In this document: positions 7,123-16,381 of the stretch, piece by piece
Layout of the letters: every line of letters begins with the position of its first letter
Numbering within the stretch: position 1 is the first letter of the stretch
NCBI GenBank assembly: GCA_022564515.1
Contig: JADFLH010000008.1
Location: 1-41,882 of the forward strand
Length of the DNA stretch: 41,882 bases
Direction of reading: 5' to 3'
Source: Nitrososphaerota archaeon
GTDB lineage: Archaea; Thermoproteota; Nitrososphaeria; Nitrososphaerales; Nitrosopumilaceae
The notes under the pieces: generated by a model
Seen by the model: the letters and a program-made list of their open reading frames with translations, nothing else
What the model was told of the DNA's origin: nothing
The model's database searches: none
Translations under genes and position numbers: made by a program

Positions 7123-9822
7123 ATGAAACAGATTTATTTTTTTGATGAAGGAGATGGGAAGAATAGAAAACTTCTAGGAGGGAAGGGTGCGGGGCTTTGC
7201 GAAATGACGAGGTTAAAACTTCCAGTTCCTCCAGGATTCGTTATTACAACAGAGGTTTGTAAGCAATATTATCAGAATCACAAAAAATTACCAAAAAGCT
7301 TTTTAGCACAAGTAAAAAAGAACATTGCAAAAATTGAAAAAAGAACTAACAAAAAATGGAATTATAAAGAAAACCCATTACTAGTTTCTGTTAGATCAGG
7401 ATCAGCAATATCTATGCCAGGCATGATGGATACGATTTTGAATCTTGGCATAAATGATCATACTGTAGAGGGGTTAACCAAAAAAAGCAACAATCCTCGT
7501 TTTGCATTTGATTCCTATAGAAGATTCATTCAACTATTTGGCAAGGTCGTCTTTAGAATTGATGATAAAAAATTTAATGATGTTTTAGAAAATGCAAAGA
7601 AAAACCAAGTAGTACAGGCCGATAGTGCATTAAATGAAAAATCTCTTCGTTATGTTGTCTCTGAATACAAAAAGATTTGTGAAAATCATACAGGAAAACC
7701 ATTTCCAGATGATCCATTTGAACAATTAGAGCTTGCAATAAAAGCAGTTTTTGAAAGTTGGATGGGAGAGCGAGCAGTTATCTATCGTGAAAAAAATAAT
7801 ATTACTAAAGACATTGCAGATGGTACAGCAATAAGCGTCGTTTCAATGACATTTGGCAACATGGGAAGTGATAGTGCTACAGGAGTTGTATTTACAAGAA
7901 ATCCTGGTGATGGTACAAACCATATTTTTGGAGAATACTTAGTCAATGCACAAGGAGAAGACGTTGTTGCAGGAGTAAGAACTCCTAAACCGGTAGATGG
8001 TATGAAGGATGAGCTTCCACAATCATACAAACAACTTGTGGATACTTGTAACAAGCTTGAAAAACACTACAAAGAACCTCAAGATATCGAATTCACAATA
8101 GAACAAGGAAAGTTCTATCTACTGCAAACTCGAAACGCCAAAATGAATGCTGCTGGAATGATTAAGACCTCAGTCGATATGGTTAAAGAGAAATTAATCA
8201 AAAAAGAGCAGGCCCTTAATCGATTAGAGGCAGAACAGCTTGAACAGCTTCTTCACAAAACTATTGATCAAAACAAAATTAAAGGATACATTCAAGTTAC
8301 CAGAGGAATTGCAGCTTCGCCGGGTGCTGCAAGTGGGGTAGCAGTATTTGATGTTAAAAAAGCAACAGCTATGGGAGAAAATGGAGAGAAAGTTGTTTTA
8401 GTAAGAGAGGAAACAAAACCAGAAGATGTTCCCGCATTTTTTGCATCTGTGGGAATTCTTACTAGCAGAGGTGGGAAAACATCTCATGCTGCAGTAGTTG
8501 CAAGAGGAATGGGAAAGCCGTGTATTGTTGGATGCTCTGATTTAAAGATCGATTATGAAAACAGGAATTGTTTTGCAAACGGTAAAACCATCAATGAGGG
8601 GGACTTGATTACAATTGATGGAAGCAGTGGAACAGTATTTCTAGGCGAGCTTCCAACTATTGAGCCTAAAATTACTGATGATTTTAAGACCATATTAAGT
8701 TGGGCACAACAAACTAAAAAAATCGGAGTCAGAGCCAATGCTGATACGCCGGATGCTGCAATCCTAGCAAGAAAATATGGAGCTCAGGGGATTGGTCTCT
8801 GCAGGACGGAACGAATGTTCAATGCAAGGGATAGAATTGGATTATTCATTAAAATGATTATGTCAAAAACTATTGAAGAGAGAAAATTAGTTTTAGAAAA
8901 ATTAGGACAGTTACAAAAAAGTGACTTTATTCAAATTTTAAAAGCTATGGAAGGATATACTGTAACAATCAGATTACTTGATCCGCCATTACATGAATTT
9001 CTGCCAAATCCTGAGGAGCTCACAAATAAAATTCATAGATTAGAACAGCAAAATTTAACGGCTGATTTAGAAGAAAGTAAAACACTGTTGAGTAGAGCAA
9101 AAGATCTTGCTGAAATTAACCCAATGATGGGTCATAGAGGTGTGAGATTGGGTATAACTTTTCCTGAAATTTATACAATGCAAATCAGAGCTGTCTTTGA
9201 AGCAGCAGCAGAGCTTGCAAAGCAAAAAGTTGATGCTCGTCCTCAAATCATGATTCCACAAGTAAGCAGTGTTGCAGAATTAAATTACATTAAAAGAATT
9301 TTTGATGAAATTAAATCAGAAATGGAGCAAAAATACGAACAAAAACTAAAGATTAGTTTTGGAACGATGATTGAGGTAGTCAGAGCTTGTCTTACCTCAG
9401 ATGAACTAGCAAAAACTGCAGAATTCTTTAGTTTTGGTACCAATGATTTGACTCAAGCAACGTTTAGTTTTAGTAGAGAAGATGCGGAAGGAAAATTCCT
9501 TCCAGAATATTTAGAAAAAGAACTTCTTGAAAAAAACCCCTTCCAATCAATTGATGTTAATGGCGTTGGCAACCTTATGAAAATTGGAATCGCGAATGGT
9601 CGAAAAATCAAACCAAAGTTAGAGATAGGGGTTTGTGGAGAACATGGAGGAGACCCAAGCTCGATCAGATTCTGCCATAAATCTGGCGTAAATTATGTGA
9701 GTGCCTCCCCTCACAGAATTCCAATCGCCATTATTGCTGCAGCCCAGGCAGTACATGATGAGGCTCAAAAAACTACTAAAATACCTAAGAAAAAGGCAAA
9801 AAAGAAATCAAAGAAACGATAA
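7123..9822 (+). CDS. ppdK: Pyruvate, phosphate dikinase
   Basis: This 899-residue enzyme interconverts pyruvate, ATP and phosphate with phosphoenolpyruvate, AMP and pyrophosphate. The N-terminal ATP-grasp domain opens with LGGKGAGLCEM and has the family segment SVRSGSAISMPGMMDT. The central swivelling domain carries the phosphohistidine in GGKTSHAAVVARGMGKP (His about residue 455). The C-terminal PEP/pyruvate barrel has GLCRTERMF, GTNDLTQ and CGEHGGDP, whose Cys (about 838) is the proton donor in relatives. Length and domain order match the bacterial-type dimeric enzyme, with no evidence of truncation. The C-terminus adds a lysine-rich tail (about 14 residues, KIPKKKAKKKSKKR) outside the catalytic fold. 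The ATG at 7123 is 38 bp after TIM, and an HTH-CBS regulator follows 13 bp downstream. In this metabolism it would run towards phosphoenolpyruvate. Confidence 0.97.
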   Translation: MKQIYFFDEGDGKNRKLLGGKGAGLCEMTRLKLPVPPGFVITTEVCKQYYQNHKKLPKSFLAQVKKNIAKIEKRTNKKWNYKENPLLVSVRSGSAISMPGMMDTILNLGINDHTVEGLTKKSNNPRFAFDSYRRFIQLFGKVVFRIDDKKFNDVLENAKKNQVVQADSALNEKSLRYVVSEYKKICENHTGKPFPDDPFEQLELAIKAVFESWMGERAVIYREKNNITKDIADGTAISVVSMTFGNMGSDSATGVVFTRNPGDGTNHIFGEYLVNAQGEDVVAGVRTPKPVDGMKDELPQSYKQLVDTCNKLEKHYKEPQDIEFTIEQGKFYLLQTRNAKMNAAGMIKTSVDMVKEKLIKKEQALNRLEAEQLEQLLHKTIDQNKIKGYIQVTRGIAASPGAASGVAVFDVKKATAMGENGEKVVLVREETKPEDVPAFFASVGILTSRGGKTSHAAVVARGMGKPCIVGCSDLKIDYENRNCFANGKTINEGDLITIDGSSGTVFLGELPTIEPKITDDFKTILSWAQQTKKIGVRANADTPDAAILARKYGAQGIGLCRTERMFNARDRIGLFIKMIMSKTIEERKLVLEKLGQLQKSDFIQILKAMEGYTVTIRLLDPPLHEFLPNPEELTNKIHRLEQQNLTADLEESKTLLSRAKDLAEINPMMGHRGVRLGITFPEIYTMQIRAVFEAAAELAKQKVDARPQIMIPQVSSVAELNYIKRIFDEIKSEMEQKYEQKLKISFGTMIEVVRACLTSDELAKTAEFFSFGTNDLTQATFSFSREDAEGKFLPEYLEKELLEKNPFQSIDVNGVGNLMKIGIANGRKIKPKLEIGVCGEHGGDPSSIRFCHKSGVNYVSASPHRIPIAIIAAAQAVHDEAQKTTKIPKKKAKKKSKKR

Positions 9823-9835
9823 CCAACTATTCTAA

Positions 9836-10393
9836 TTGTTTCCAAGAATAGATTCTATAAAACAATTGAGAATTAAGTTAGGTATAACTCAGAAGAAACT
9901 TGCCAGTTTGACGGGGGTCAGCACCTCTATGATAAACCAAATTGAATCTGGCAGAAGCCAGCCAAGCTACGAAACTGCTAAAAAAATTTTTGATAGTTTA
10001 ACAAATCTGGAGGGAATAACCGCATCACACAAAGCTGGAGATTTTTGCAGTAAAGATGTTGTGAGGCTTAAACCCTCAAACACTTTGAATGACGCAATAA
10101 AGAAAATGAGAAAACTTTCAATCAGTCAAATTCCAGTTTTTAACAGAAATAAACCTGTCGGAATCGTGACAGAGGATAGCATAGTCAAATATCTTTCTGA
10201 TGTGGGAGAAGCTGAATTGAAAAATGTAAAATTAGAAGATGTGATGGAATCTGTTCCACCAATTGTTGACTATAATACCCCGGCTAACATTTTGGTTCCA
10301 TTAATACGATTTTCAAAGTGTATTTTAGTTTCGAAAAAATCAAAAATTTATGGAATCATTACAGCAACTGATACTCTAAAGATGATGGAATAG
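9836..10393 (+). CDS. XRE-type HTH regulator with two C-terminal CBS domains
   Basis: The protein has 185 residues. Residues about 8-58 form a Cro/C1-type helix-turn-helix (LRIKLGITQKKLASLTGVS, then MINQIESGRSQPSYETAKKI). Residues about 68-185 form a CBS pair (SISQIPVFNRNKPVGIVTEDSIV and IYGIITATDTLKMM). Archaea have a conserved family with this architecture; its ligands and targets are mostly unknown, and CBS pairs usually bind adenine nucleotides. The start is a TTG at 9836, 13 bp after the PPDK stop, so the gene is probably co-transcribed with it. PPDK consumes ATP and releases AMP, so a nucleotide-sensing regulator here could control the gluconeogenic genes; that is inference. It ends 5 bp from the convergent epimerase gene. 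Confidence 0.88.
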   Translation: MFPRIDSIKQLRIKLGITQKKLASLTGVSTSMINQIESGRSQPSYETAKKIFDSLTNLEGITASHKAGDFCSKDVVRLKPSNTLNDAIKKMRKLSISQIPVFNRNKPVGIVTEDSIVKYLSDVGEAELKNVKLEDVMESVPPIVDYNTPANILVPLIRFSKCILVSKKSKIYGIITATDTLKMME

Positions 10394-10398
10394 CAAAA

Positions 10399-10794
10399 TT
10401 ATTTGGGATGAGAGCAAAGCTCTGCTAAAACACCATGTAATGATTTTGGGTGAATAAATGTTACTTTAGTCCCAGCTGAACCGGGTCTAATCTTTCCAAG
10501 AAATTGTATTCCACATCCCTCCATTCTTGTAACTTCCTTTTCTATGTTGTTGGTTTCTAATGCTATGTGATGAAGACCTTCTCCTCTTTTTTCAAGAAAT
10601 TTTTTGATTGGACTGTTTTCATTTGTGGGTTCCATTAATTCAATTCGTACATTTTCCAAATGCAAGATTCCAACATTAACGCCTTCTGTTTCAACGGTTT
10701 CAAATTCAACATTTGTAATACCTAAGGCTTCCTGATATTGTTTTACAGCAGATTTAACATCATTTACTGCAATGGCAATATGATCAATCTTCAT
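10399..10794 (-). CDS. mce: Methylmalonyl-CoA epimerase
   Basis: This 131-residue protein of the vicinal oxygen chelate (glyoxalase) fold interconverts (S)- and (R)-methylmalonyl-CoA. The start MKIDHIAIAVND gives the first metal His, GEGLHHIALETNN (about residues 71-83) the central histidines, and the C-terminal FIHPKSLHGVLAELCS the last His and Glu region, all as in the family. The ATG follows directly on the TAA of the mutase large-subunit gene, so the two are translationally linked. In the hydroxypropionate/hydroxybutyrate cycle it supplies the isomer used by the mutase. Confidence 0.96.
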   Translation of the reverse strand: MKIDHIAIAVNDVKSAVKQYQEALGITNVEFETVETEGVNVGILHLENVRIELMEPTNENSPIKKFLEKRGEGLHHIALETNNIEKEVTRMEGCGIQFLGKIRPGSAGTKVTFIHPKSLHGVLAELCSHPK

Positions 10795-12393
10795 TTAGAA
10801 TACCTCTTTAGGTCTGTACTCACCAAAGACTTCCCTGAAGGTGTTACTAATTTCTCCTGTGCTGGCATATGCCTTGACAGAATCAAGAATGAATGGCATC
10901 ACATTCCTGTCTGATTCAGCAGCATTTTTCATGGCTGAAAGAGCACTTTCAACTTTTTTATTGTCTCGTGATTGTTTTAATTTCTTCATAGCTTTGTTTT
11001 GCTGAATTTCGATTTTATCATCTATGCTCAAAAGATCTTGTTGTGATTCCGCCTTTTCTTGGAATTTGTTTACACCAACTATAATCCTCTGGTCATTATC
11101 AATTTCTTTTTTAAGTCGATAGGCATTTTGTCTAATTTCTGATTGGAAGAATCCTTTTTCAATTGATTTAATCGAGCCGCCCATTTTTTCAATTTTCTTT
11201 AGATATTCCCAGACACCATCCTCAATTTCGTCACACAAATATTCTAGATAATAAGAACCGGCCATTGGATCGACGGTTTTTGTTATTCCACTTTCGTGGG
11301 CTACAATTTGTTGAGTCCTAAGTGCTATTTTTGCAGCTTCCTGACTTGGGAGTGCCAATGCTTCATCCTTTGAGTTTGTGTGTAAGGATTGTGTACCGCC
11401 TAAAACTGCAGCCATAGATTGTATAGCAACTCGAACTATGTTATTATCAGGTTGTTGTGCGGTTAGTGATTCTCCGCTTGTTTGGGTATGGAATTTTAAT
11501 TGTAATGATCTTTGATTTTTTGCATGGAATTTTTCCTTAAGAATTTTAGCATAGACTTTTCTTACAATCCTAAACTTTGCTACTTCTTCAAAAAATTCCA
11601 TGGTACAACAGAAGAAAAATGATAATCTTGGAGCAAAATCATCTATTTTTAGACCTCTATCTAAACAAGTTTGAATATATTCAATTGCGTTTGCAATTGT
11701 AAATGCAGCTTCTTGTGTAGCTGTTGCGCCTGCTTCTCTCATATGATATCCTGAAATTGAAATTGGGTACCAATGTGGTACTTTTTCTGCACAATAAGCA
11801 ATCATATCACCAACTAATCGCATCGAGGGATGTGGGGGATAGATGTAGGTATTTCTTGCAATGTATTCTTTGAGTATATCATTTTGTGTTGTTCCCCTCA
11901 ATTGTTTACTTGAAACCCCACGAGATTGACCAACTGTGATGTAATATGCTAGCAAAGTAGAAGCAGTGGAATTAATTGTCATTGAAGTGCTAACCTTGCC
12001 AAGTGGAATCCCATCAAAGGCAGTTTGCATGTCCTTGAGCGAGGCTATTGAAACACCGACTTTTCCAACCTCGCCTTCAGATTGTGGAGAATCTGGATCA
12101 TAACCAATTTGGGTGGGCAAATCGAAAGCCATGCTAAGGCCAGTCTGACCTCTTTCAAGCATAAACTTGAAACGTTTGTTTGTTAATCTTGCATCTCCAA
12201 AACCAGAATACTGACGCATCGTCCAAAATTTTTCACGATACATTCCAGTATGGATTCCTCTAGTGTAAGGAAAATTTCCTGGTTCTTCTTTGTTTGATTT
12301 TTTGGTTTTTTTATAAACTCTCTTTACTGAAATGTTAGAATCAGTTACAAACTTTTTTTCTTCTATTTTGATTGTTTTTTGTTTTGATGTCAT
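10795..12393 (-). CDS. mcmA1: Methylmalonyl-CoA mutase, large (substrate-binding) subunit
   Basis: This 532-residue catalytic barrel subunit of the B12-dependent mutase converts (R)-methylmalonyl-CoA to succinyl-CoA. Family landmarks are RGIHTGMYREKFWTMRQYSG (the substrate-contacting Tyr), GLSMAFDLPTQIGYD, MTINSTAS, YHMREAGAT (the active-site His) and TVDPMAGSYYLE. There is no C-terminal cobalamin-binding domain. That domain is encoded separately and divergently at 16382-16819, the split arrangement known in archaea and some bacteria. The first 30 residues are Lys-rich and precede the conserved domain. The epimerase follows with no gap, and MeaB lies 6 bp upstream. The enzyme is a core step of thaumarchaeal CO2 fixation and creates a need for cobalamin. 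Confidence 0.97.
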   Translation of the reverse strand: MTSKQKTIKIEEKKFVTDSNISVKRVYKKTKKSNKEEPGNFPYTRGIHTGMYREKFWTMRQYSGFGDARLTNKRFKFMLERGQTGLSMAFDLPTQIGYDPDSPQSEGEVGKVGVSIASLKDMQTAFDGIPLGKVSTSMTINSTASTLLAYYITVGQSRGVSSKQLRGTTQNDILKEYIARNTYIYPPHPSMRLVGDMIAYCAEKVPHWYPISISGYHMREAGATATQEAAFTIANAIEYIQTCLDRGLKIDDFAPRLSFFFCCTMEFFEEVAKFRIVRKVYAKILKEKFHAKNQRSLQLKFHTQTSGESLTAQQPDNNIVRVAIQSMAAVLGGTQSLHTNSKDEALALPSQEAAKIALRTQQIVAHESGITKTVDPMAGSYYLEYLCDEIEDGVWEYLKKIEKMGGSIKSIEKGFFQSEIRQNAYRLKKEIDNDQRIIVGVNKFQEKAESQQDLLSIDDKIEIQQNKAMKKLKQSRDNKKVESALSAMKNAAESDRNVMPFILDSVKAYASTGEISNTFREVFGEYRPKEVF

Positions 12394-12399
12394 AGTGTA

Positions 12400-13338
12400 T
12401 TACTTTACCAATGATTTTGAAATTTTTTCGGCTGCTTCCATTGGGTCAATTTCCTTAGAATGAACTTTTTTTAGATATCTTGAAAAAGTCTTGTCAGAGT
12501 CTGACATAAAATCAATTTTTTCTTTTATGTAATTTAAAATAATATCCTTTAATTCTGATTCAAGACGGTTCTTCTCTTGTTCTTTTTTTATTTTTTTCTT
12601 TGATTTCATCAATTCTTTTAATTTTTTTGCAAATTCGTTTATCCCCTTATTATTCTTTGTAGATGTTAACAAAATTATTGGCTTGTTTTCTGTAGTGCCA
12701 ATATAATCTCGAACTGCATCAAAAAGTCTAGATGCGCCTTCCAAATCACTTTTGTTTACCAAGTAAATATCACCGATTTCAGTAAGACCAGCCTTTATTG
12801 TTTGAATACTATCTCCGGTTTGAGGATTAAAAACAACAACGGTGATATCAGAAATTTTTGAAATCTCAATTTCAGTTTGTCCAGCTCCTACACTTTCTAT
12901 AATTATTGGATTAAAACCTGCATATTCTAAAATTCTGACACTGTTTCTTACTGATCTTGATATTGCCCCTGTTGCACCTCTTGACGCAATACTTCTAATG
13001 TAGGTTCCAGAATCAGTAGATTCGATCATTCTGACTCGGTCTCCAAGAAGCGCCCCCCCAGTTAGGTGACTTGTTGGGTCTATAGCAAGGACAGCAGGGT
13101 TTGTTCCAAGTTTCTTTAAAACTCCAACTGCTTTATTGATCAAAGAACTCTTTCCTACACCTGCAGGTCCAGTTATACCTATTACCATAGCACTACCAGA
13201 ACTTTTGAAAATTTTTTTGAGAATAATTCGAGCCTGTTTTTGATCATTTTCAATAATAGATATGGCTTTGGCTATAGCCCTCCGTTTTCCTTTTTTTAAA
13301 TCTAAAATAAGACTCAAGTATGAAATACTTCTTTTCAC
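12400..13338 (-). CDS. meaB: MeaB/ArgK-type G3E GTPase, methylmalonyl-CoA mutase chaperone
   Basis: The protein has 312 residues and includes GITGPAGVGKSSLIN (P-loop, about residues 55-69), a Mg-binding aspartate in LAIDPTSHLTGGALLGDR, the ESVGAGQTE switch (about 148-156) and the NKSD base-recognition motif (about 196-199). MeaB family GTPases gate cobalamin loading and protect the mutase from inactivation, and the position 6 bp before the mutase gene supports that role. The segment KELMKSKKKIKKEQEKNRL (about 238-256) is an unusually Lys-rich linker before the C-terminal dimerisation region, which keeps the family's DPMEAAEKI-type end. ArgK is an older name for the family and does not imply arginine kinase activity here. 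Confidence 0.95.
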   Translation of the reverse strand: MKRSISYLSLILDLKKGKRRAIAKAISIIENDQKQARIILKKIFKSSGSAMVIGITGPAGVGKSSLINKAVGVLKKLGTNPAVLAIDPTSHLTGGALLGDRVRMIESTDSGTYIRSIASRGATGAISRSVRNSVRILEYAGFNPIIIESVGAGQTEIEISKISDITVVVFNPQTGDSIQTIKAGLTEIGDIYLVNKSDLEGASRLFDAVRDYIGTTENKPIILLTSTKNNKGINEFAKKLKELMKSKKKIKKEQEKNRLESELKDIILNYIKEKIDFMSDSDKTFSRYLKKVHSKEIDPMEAAEKISKSLVK

Positions 13339-13359
13339 TAAAATAAATTCTTGTTCTTC

Positions 13360-13770
13360 TCAAGGGATGCTGTAAATGACAGAGGGAGCAGATTCATTTA
13401 CTGAATGAATTTCAGTTTTTATTCCAATTTTTCCAAAATCCTCATGAGTTACGACAAAAGTTACAGGATGAACCTCCCATCCATACTTTGGTTCTGAGTA
13501 AAATGACACTCTTTCAATAAAACTTGATTTGGAAAATGTTTTTTGAAAAGATTTTGGCATACCAAGAATTTCAAGAATTACATTGGTTGTTTTGTTAGTT
13601 CTATCCTCAAATAAAATCTCAACAACTCCTTCGCTTTCATAATAAACTGCGTCTACAACAAATGTTTTCGATAAAGTTTCTTTATCTAATGTTGTGATAT
13701 TGATTAGCAATAACATTATAATTATAGCAATAAAAATAATCGAAACAGCAAGAATAATTTTTTGTTTCAT
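13360..13770 (-). CDS. Membrane-anchored extracytoplasmic protein of unknown function
   Basis: The family is not recognised. The 136-residue protein starts with a single hydrophobic helix (about residues 4-25, IILAVSIIFIAIIIMLLLI) after a short Lys-containing N-terminus, which suggests a signal anchor. The rest, about 105 residues, is predicted beta-rich with alternating hydrophobic strands (VVEILFE, NVILEIL, VTFVVTHE), consistent with a small sandwich outside the membrane. There are no cysteines, no lipobox and no obvious catalytic motif. It sits between the aminopeptidase (25 bp upstream) and MeaB (21 bp downstream) on the same strand, so it is probably co-transcribed, although no link with the mutase is apparent. 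Confidence 0.65.
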   Translation of the reverse strand: MKQKIILAVSIIFIAIIIMLLLINITTLDKETLSKTFVVDAVYYESEGVVEILFEDRTNKTTNVILEILGMPKSFQKTFSKSSFIERVSFYSEPKYGWEVHPVTFVVTHEDFGKIGIKTEIHSVNESAPSVIYSIP

Positions 13771-13795
13771 TATTTAGTTTTCCCAATAATTTGTA

Positions 13796-16297
13796 TTAAT
13801 TTTTAAATTCTTGTCGAAGTGTTTTTAAGAATTTTGAATTAATTTTAATCCTTTCCAGAGTTTGTTCTTGAGTTCTCTCGGTTCCAGGTGTTGGATTTTT
13901 CTTGAAAAATTGTCGAATTTCTTTTTCCATTGTGCTATCAGCCACTTGAGCAATACTTGCAACAATTCTGTTAAACAAAGGATTGCCATACCCAACTTTA
14001 TTGTTGAGTGTTTTCCAATGCTTTTTCAACCATGGCCACAAAATTCTTTTTCCATAGGGATTTGAAGCGACTTTCATTATTGGTAATTGCATATTTTGTG
14101 AACGGATGAAAGGCGTAAGTGAAAAATTAAGTGATTTCAAAAGCAAAGACTCGTCTTGAAAACTAGATAATGCTCCAAGAAATCTCAATTTCTCCTCTTG
14201 TGTTTTAGCTACTTTGAATAAAGAAGTTAATTTTTTATGAGTTTTTGAATCGCCGTTCCATGCTATTATTGAAAAAACCGGATCTTGTAAATCGGGGTTT
14301 AAAGAATCAGGTTTTTTCAAAAATTTCTTAAATCTTCGTTCCGCTTCCTCAGTGATTTCTTCGCTATCAAGTTTGCCTAAGGAAGAAATGGTAAATGCTC
14401 GTAAAAGTGCATCAGTTGGTTTTTCATCTTTTTTTGCATCCCAACCCAAGCGATGAAGAATGTGCTCAAAAAAGTTTTTTGCATAATCTGCAATTTCTTC
14501 AGAAAATTCTTCATCAAAGGTTCGAAGAAATAAAGAGTAAAGATTACTAGCAACGTTTAGACTGACCAGATAGTTATCTTCATCTAAATAGGCATCAGAA
14601 AAATCAAGATAATTCTGAATCGATTCATCACCTGAAATGCAAAATGAGTATAGATCATTTTGAATTGCCCATCTATCTAAATGTGAAATTAATTTTTCAT
14701 CAATCAACCGCCGAAGATCAAGCAATGTACTTTCATCATATTTTACTCGATAAAATCCATTTCTGTTAGAGTTTACAACATAACTTTGATCATTTTTTTT
14801 CAGCATAATTTTATCGGTTTTTGTTTTCATCAATTTTTTAACACTATGATTTTTTGATTCAATTAAAAGAGGAATATGCCAAAGTCCTTTTTGTGTAGAT
14901 TTTGTAGGCGCTAATAGGTATCTTTTTTGTTTTAAGAATAATTTTGAATTTTGTTTTTCAACTTGAACTATTGGGAAACCAACTTGTTTTAGCCATGTGT
15001 TAACCATAGCATTTACTGGTAACTTTGAAACACGGCCAATAGAATTCCACAAATCTTGCCCGGTAGCATTTTTGTATTTGTGTTTAGTAAGGTATTGTTT
15101 TAATCCATTCCGAAAATTTTTCTCACTGACATAATTTTCTAACATTCGCAAAACACAGCCACCCTTATCATAAGAAATTGCATCAAAGATTTCTCTAATT
15201 TCTGATGGAGAGTTTACCTTAACATCAATAGGGTGTGATGATTTGAGAGAATCGAGTGCCATTGCACCATTCATTGAATCTTCAATGAATTGGTCCCACA
15301 TATCCCAATCTGGATAGAATTTATCGACAAATTTTGTGGCCATAAAAGTTGCAAAACTTTCATTCAGCCACAAATCATTCCACCATTTCATTGTAGTTAG
15401 GTTTCCAAACCACATATGAGCAATCTCATGTGAAATAACCTCAGCGATGTATTGTTTAGTCCTAGTTGACGATGTATTTGGGTCATAAAGCAGGATTGTT
15501 TCTCTAAAAGTAATTGCACCCCAATTTTCCATTGCCCCAGCTGCGAAATCAGGCACTGCAATTAAATCAAGTTTTGGTAATGGATATTTTATTCCAAAAT
15601 AATTTTCATAAGCACGAAGTAGTTTTTTGCCTAACTGTAGTGCATATTTTCCTTTTGACTTGTTCCCTTTTGTGGTAACTACACTAACACGGATTTTCCC
15701 AATTTTGCTTTTAAGAAATTCAAATTCACCAACTCCAAGATAAATCAAGTAAGTAGACATTACTGGAGTCTTTGCAAACTTGAATAGAGTCTTGTTTCCG
15801 AATTTCTTTGTAGAAATTACTGGCATGTTGGATATAGCCAAAAAAATTTTGTCAGCTAAAATTGAAATTGAGAAGGTAGCTTTTGCTTCGGGTTCATCCC
15901 AACAAGGAAATGCTCGTCTGGCATCTGCTGCTTCAAACTGAGTAGTGGCTAGATATTTTGTTTTACCTTTGTAATTATACTGACTTCGGTAAAATCCTAA
16001 TAATTTGTCATTTAAAATTCCTGAAAAAGTAATCTGAATTTTCGCTTTGCCCTTAATTCTATCAGGAAGATTGATTTGTAATTTTTCTTTTTTTTCATCA
16101 AGTTTAGTTTTTGTTTTAAAATGATTATTTTTTGATGTAACATAGCATTCAGTAATTTTTAATTCTGCTGCATCAAGGATTATGGTTTTTGTGGGTTTTG
16201 AACATTGTACATAGATTGTTTCTGTTCCATCGAATGTGAATGTTTTAAGATTTGGCTCAAAATTTAGTTCATAATGAAGAGGGATAACGGTTTTCAC
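13796..16297 (-). CDS. M1 family zinc aminopeptidase
   Basis: This 833-residue gluzincin removes N-terminal residues from peptides, and archaeal relatives finish the breakdown of proteasome products. GAMENWGAITF (about residue 255) is the substrate N-terminus recognition motif. HEIAHMWFGN (about 287) with the downstream NESFA Glu completes HExxH-x18-E. The N-terminal saddle domain and the long helical C-terminal domain (about 530-833) give the length seen in the tricorn-interacting-factor F2/F3 type. There is no signal peptide, so it should be cytosolic. The ATG at 16297 lies about 23 nt from a TATA-like ataaagcct, read on the minus strand at 16316-16324, which fits a leaderless or nearly leaderless transcript. 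It is the first gene of the minus-strand run leading to MeaB, the mutase and the epimerase. Confidence 0.96.
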   Translation of the reverse strand: MKTVIPLHYELNFEPNLKTFTFDGTETIYVQCSKPTKTIILDAAELKITECYVTSKNNHFKTKTKLDEKKEKLQINLPDRIKGKAKIQITFSGILNDKLLGFYRSQYNYKGKTKYLATTQFEAADARRAFPCWDEPEAKATFSISILADKIFLAISNMPVISTKKFGNKTLFKFAKTPVMSTYLIYLGVGEFEFLKSKIGKIRVSVVTTKGNKSKGKYALQLGKKLLRAYENYFGIKYPLPKLDLIAVPDFAAGAMENWGAITFRETILLYDPNTSSTRTKQYIAEVISHEIAHMWFGNLTTMKWWNDLWLNESFATFMATKFVDKFYPDWDMWDQFIEDSMNGAMALDSLKSSHPIDVKVNSPSEIREIFDAISYDKGGCVLRMLENYVSEKNFRNGLKQYLTKHKYKNATGQDLWNSIGRVSKLPVNAMVNTWLKQVGFPIVQVEKQNSKLFLKQKRYLLAPTKSTQKGLWHIPLLIESKNHSVKKLMKTKTDKIMLKKNDQSYVVNSNRNGFYRVKYDESTLLDLRRLIDEKLISHLDRWAIQNDLYSFCISGDESIQNYLDFSDAYLDEDNYLVSLNVASNLYSLFLRTFDEEFSEEIADYAKNFFEHILHRLGWDAKKDEKPTDALLRAFTISSLGKLDSEEITEEAERRFKKFLKKPDSLNPDLQDPVFSIIAWNGDSKTHKKLTSLFKVAKTQEEKLRFLGALSSFQDESLLLKSLNFSLTPFIRSQNMQLPIMKVASNPYGKRILWPWLKKHWKTLNNKVGYGNPLFNRIVASIAQVADSTMEKEIRQFFKKNPTPGTERTQEQTLERIKINSKFLKTLRQEFKN

Positions 16298-16315
16298 AGT
16301 TCATGTTCTCAAGTT

Positions 16316-16369
16316 AGGCTTTATGTAGATTTACAAAAATCATAAAAGCAGAAAAATCAAATAAAGCCT
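16316..16369. promoter_or_regulatory. Mirrored divergent promoter between aminopeptidase and mutase small subunit
   Basis: The 84-bp divergent spacer contains a perfect 9-bp inverted repeat, aggctttat (16316-16324) and ataaagcct (16361-16369), 36 bp apart. Each arm contains a TATA-like ATAAAG pointing outwards. The left one lies about 23 nt from the aminopeptidase ATG, and the right one 13-40 nt from the candidate starts of the small-subunit gene. The symmetry suggests that the two arms are paired BRE/TATA elements, or an operator that serves both directions. Promoter function is inferred from position and motif only. Confidence 0.45.
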
Positions 16370-16381
16370 TTAAAGGAAATA

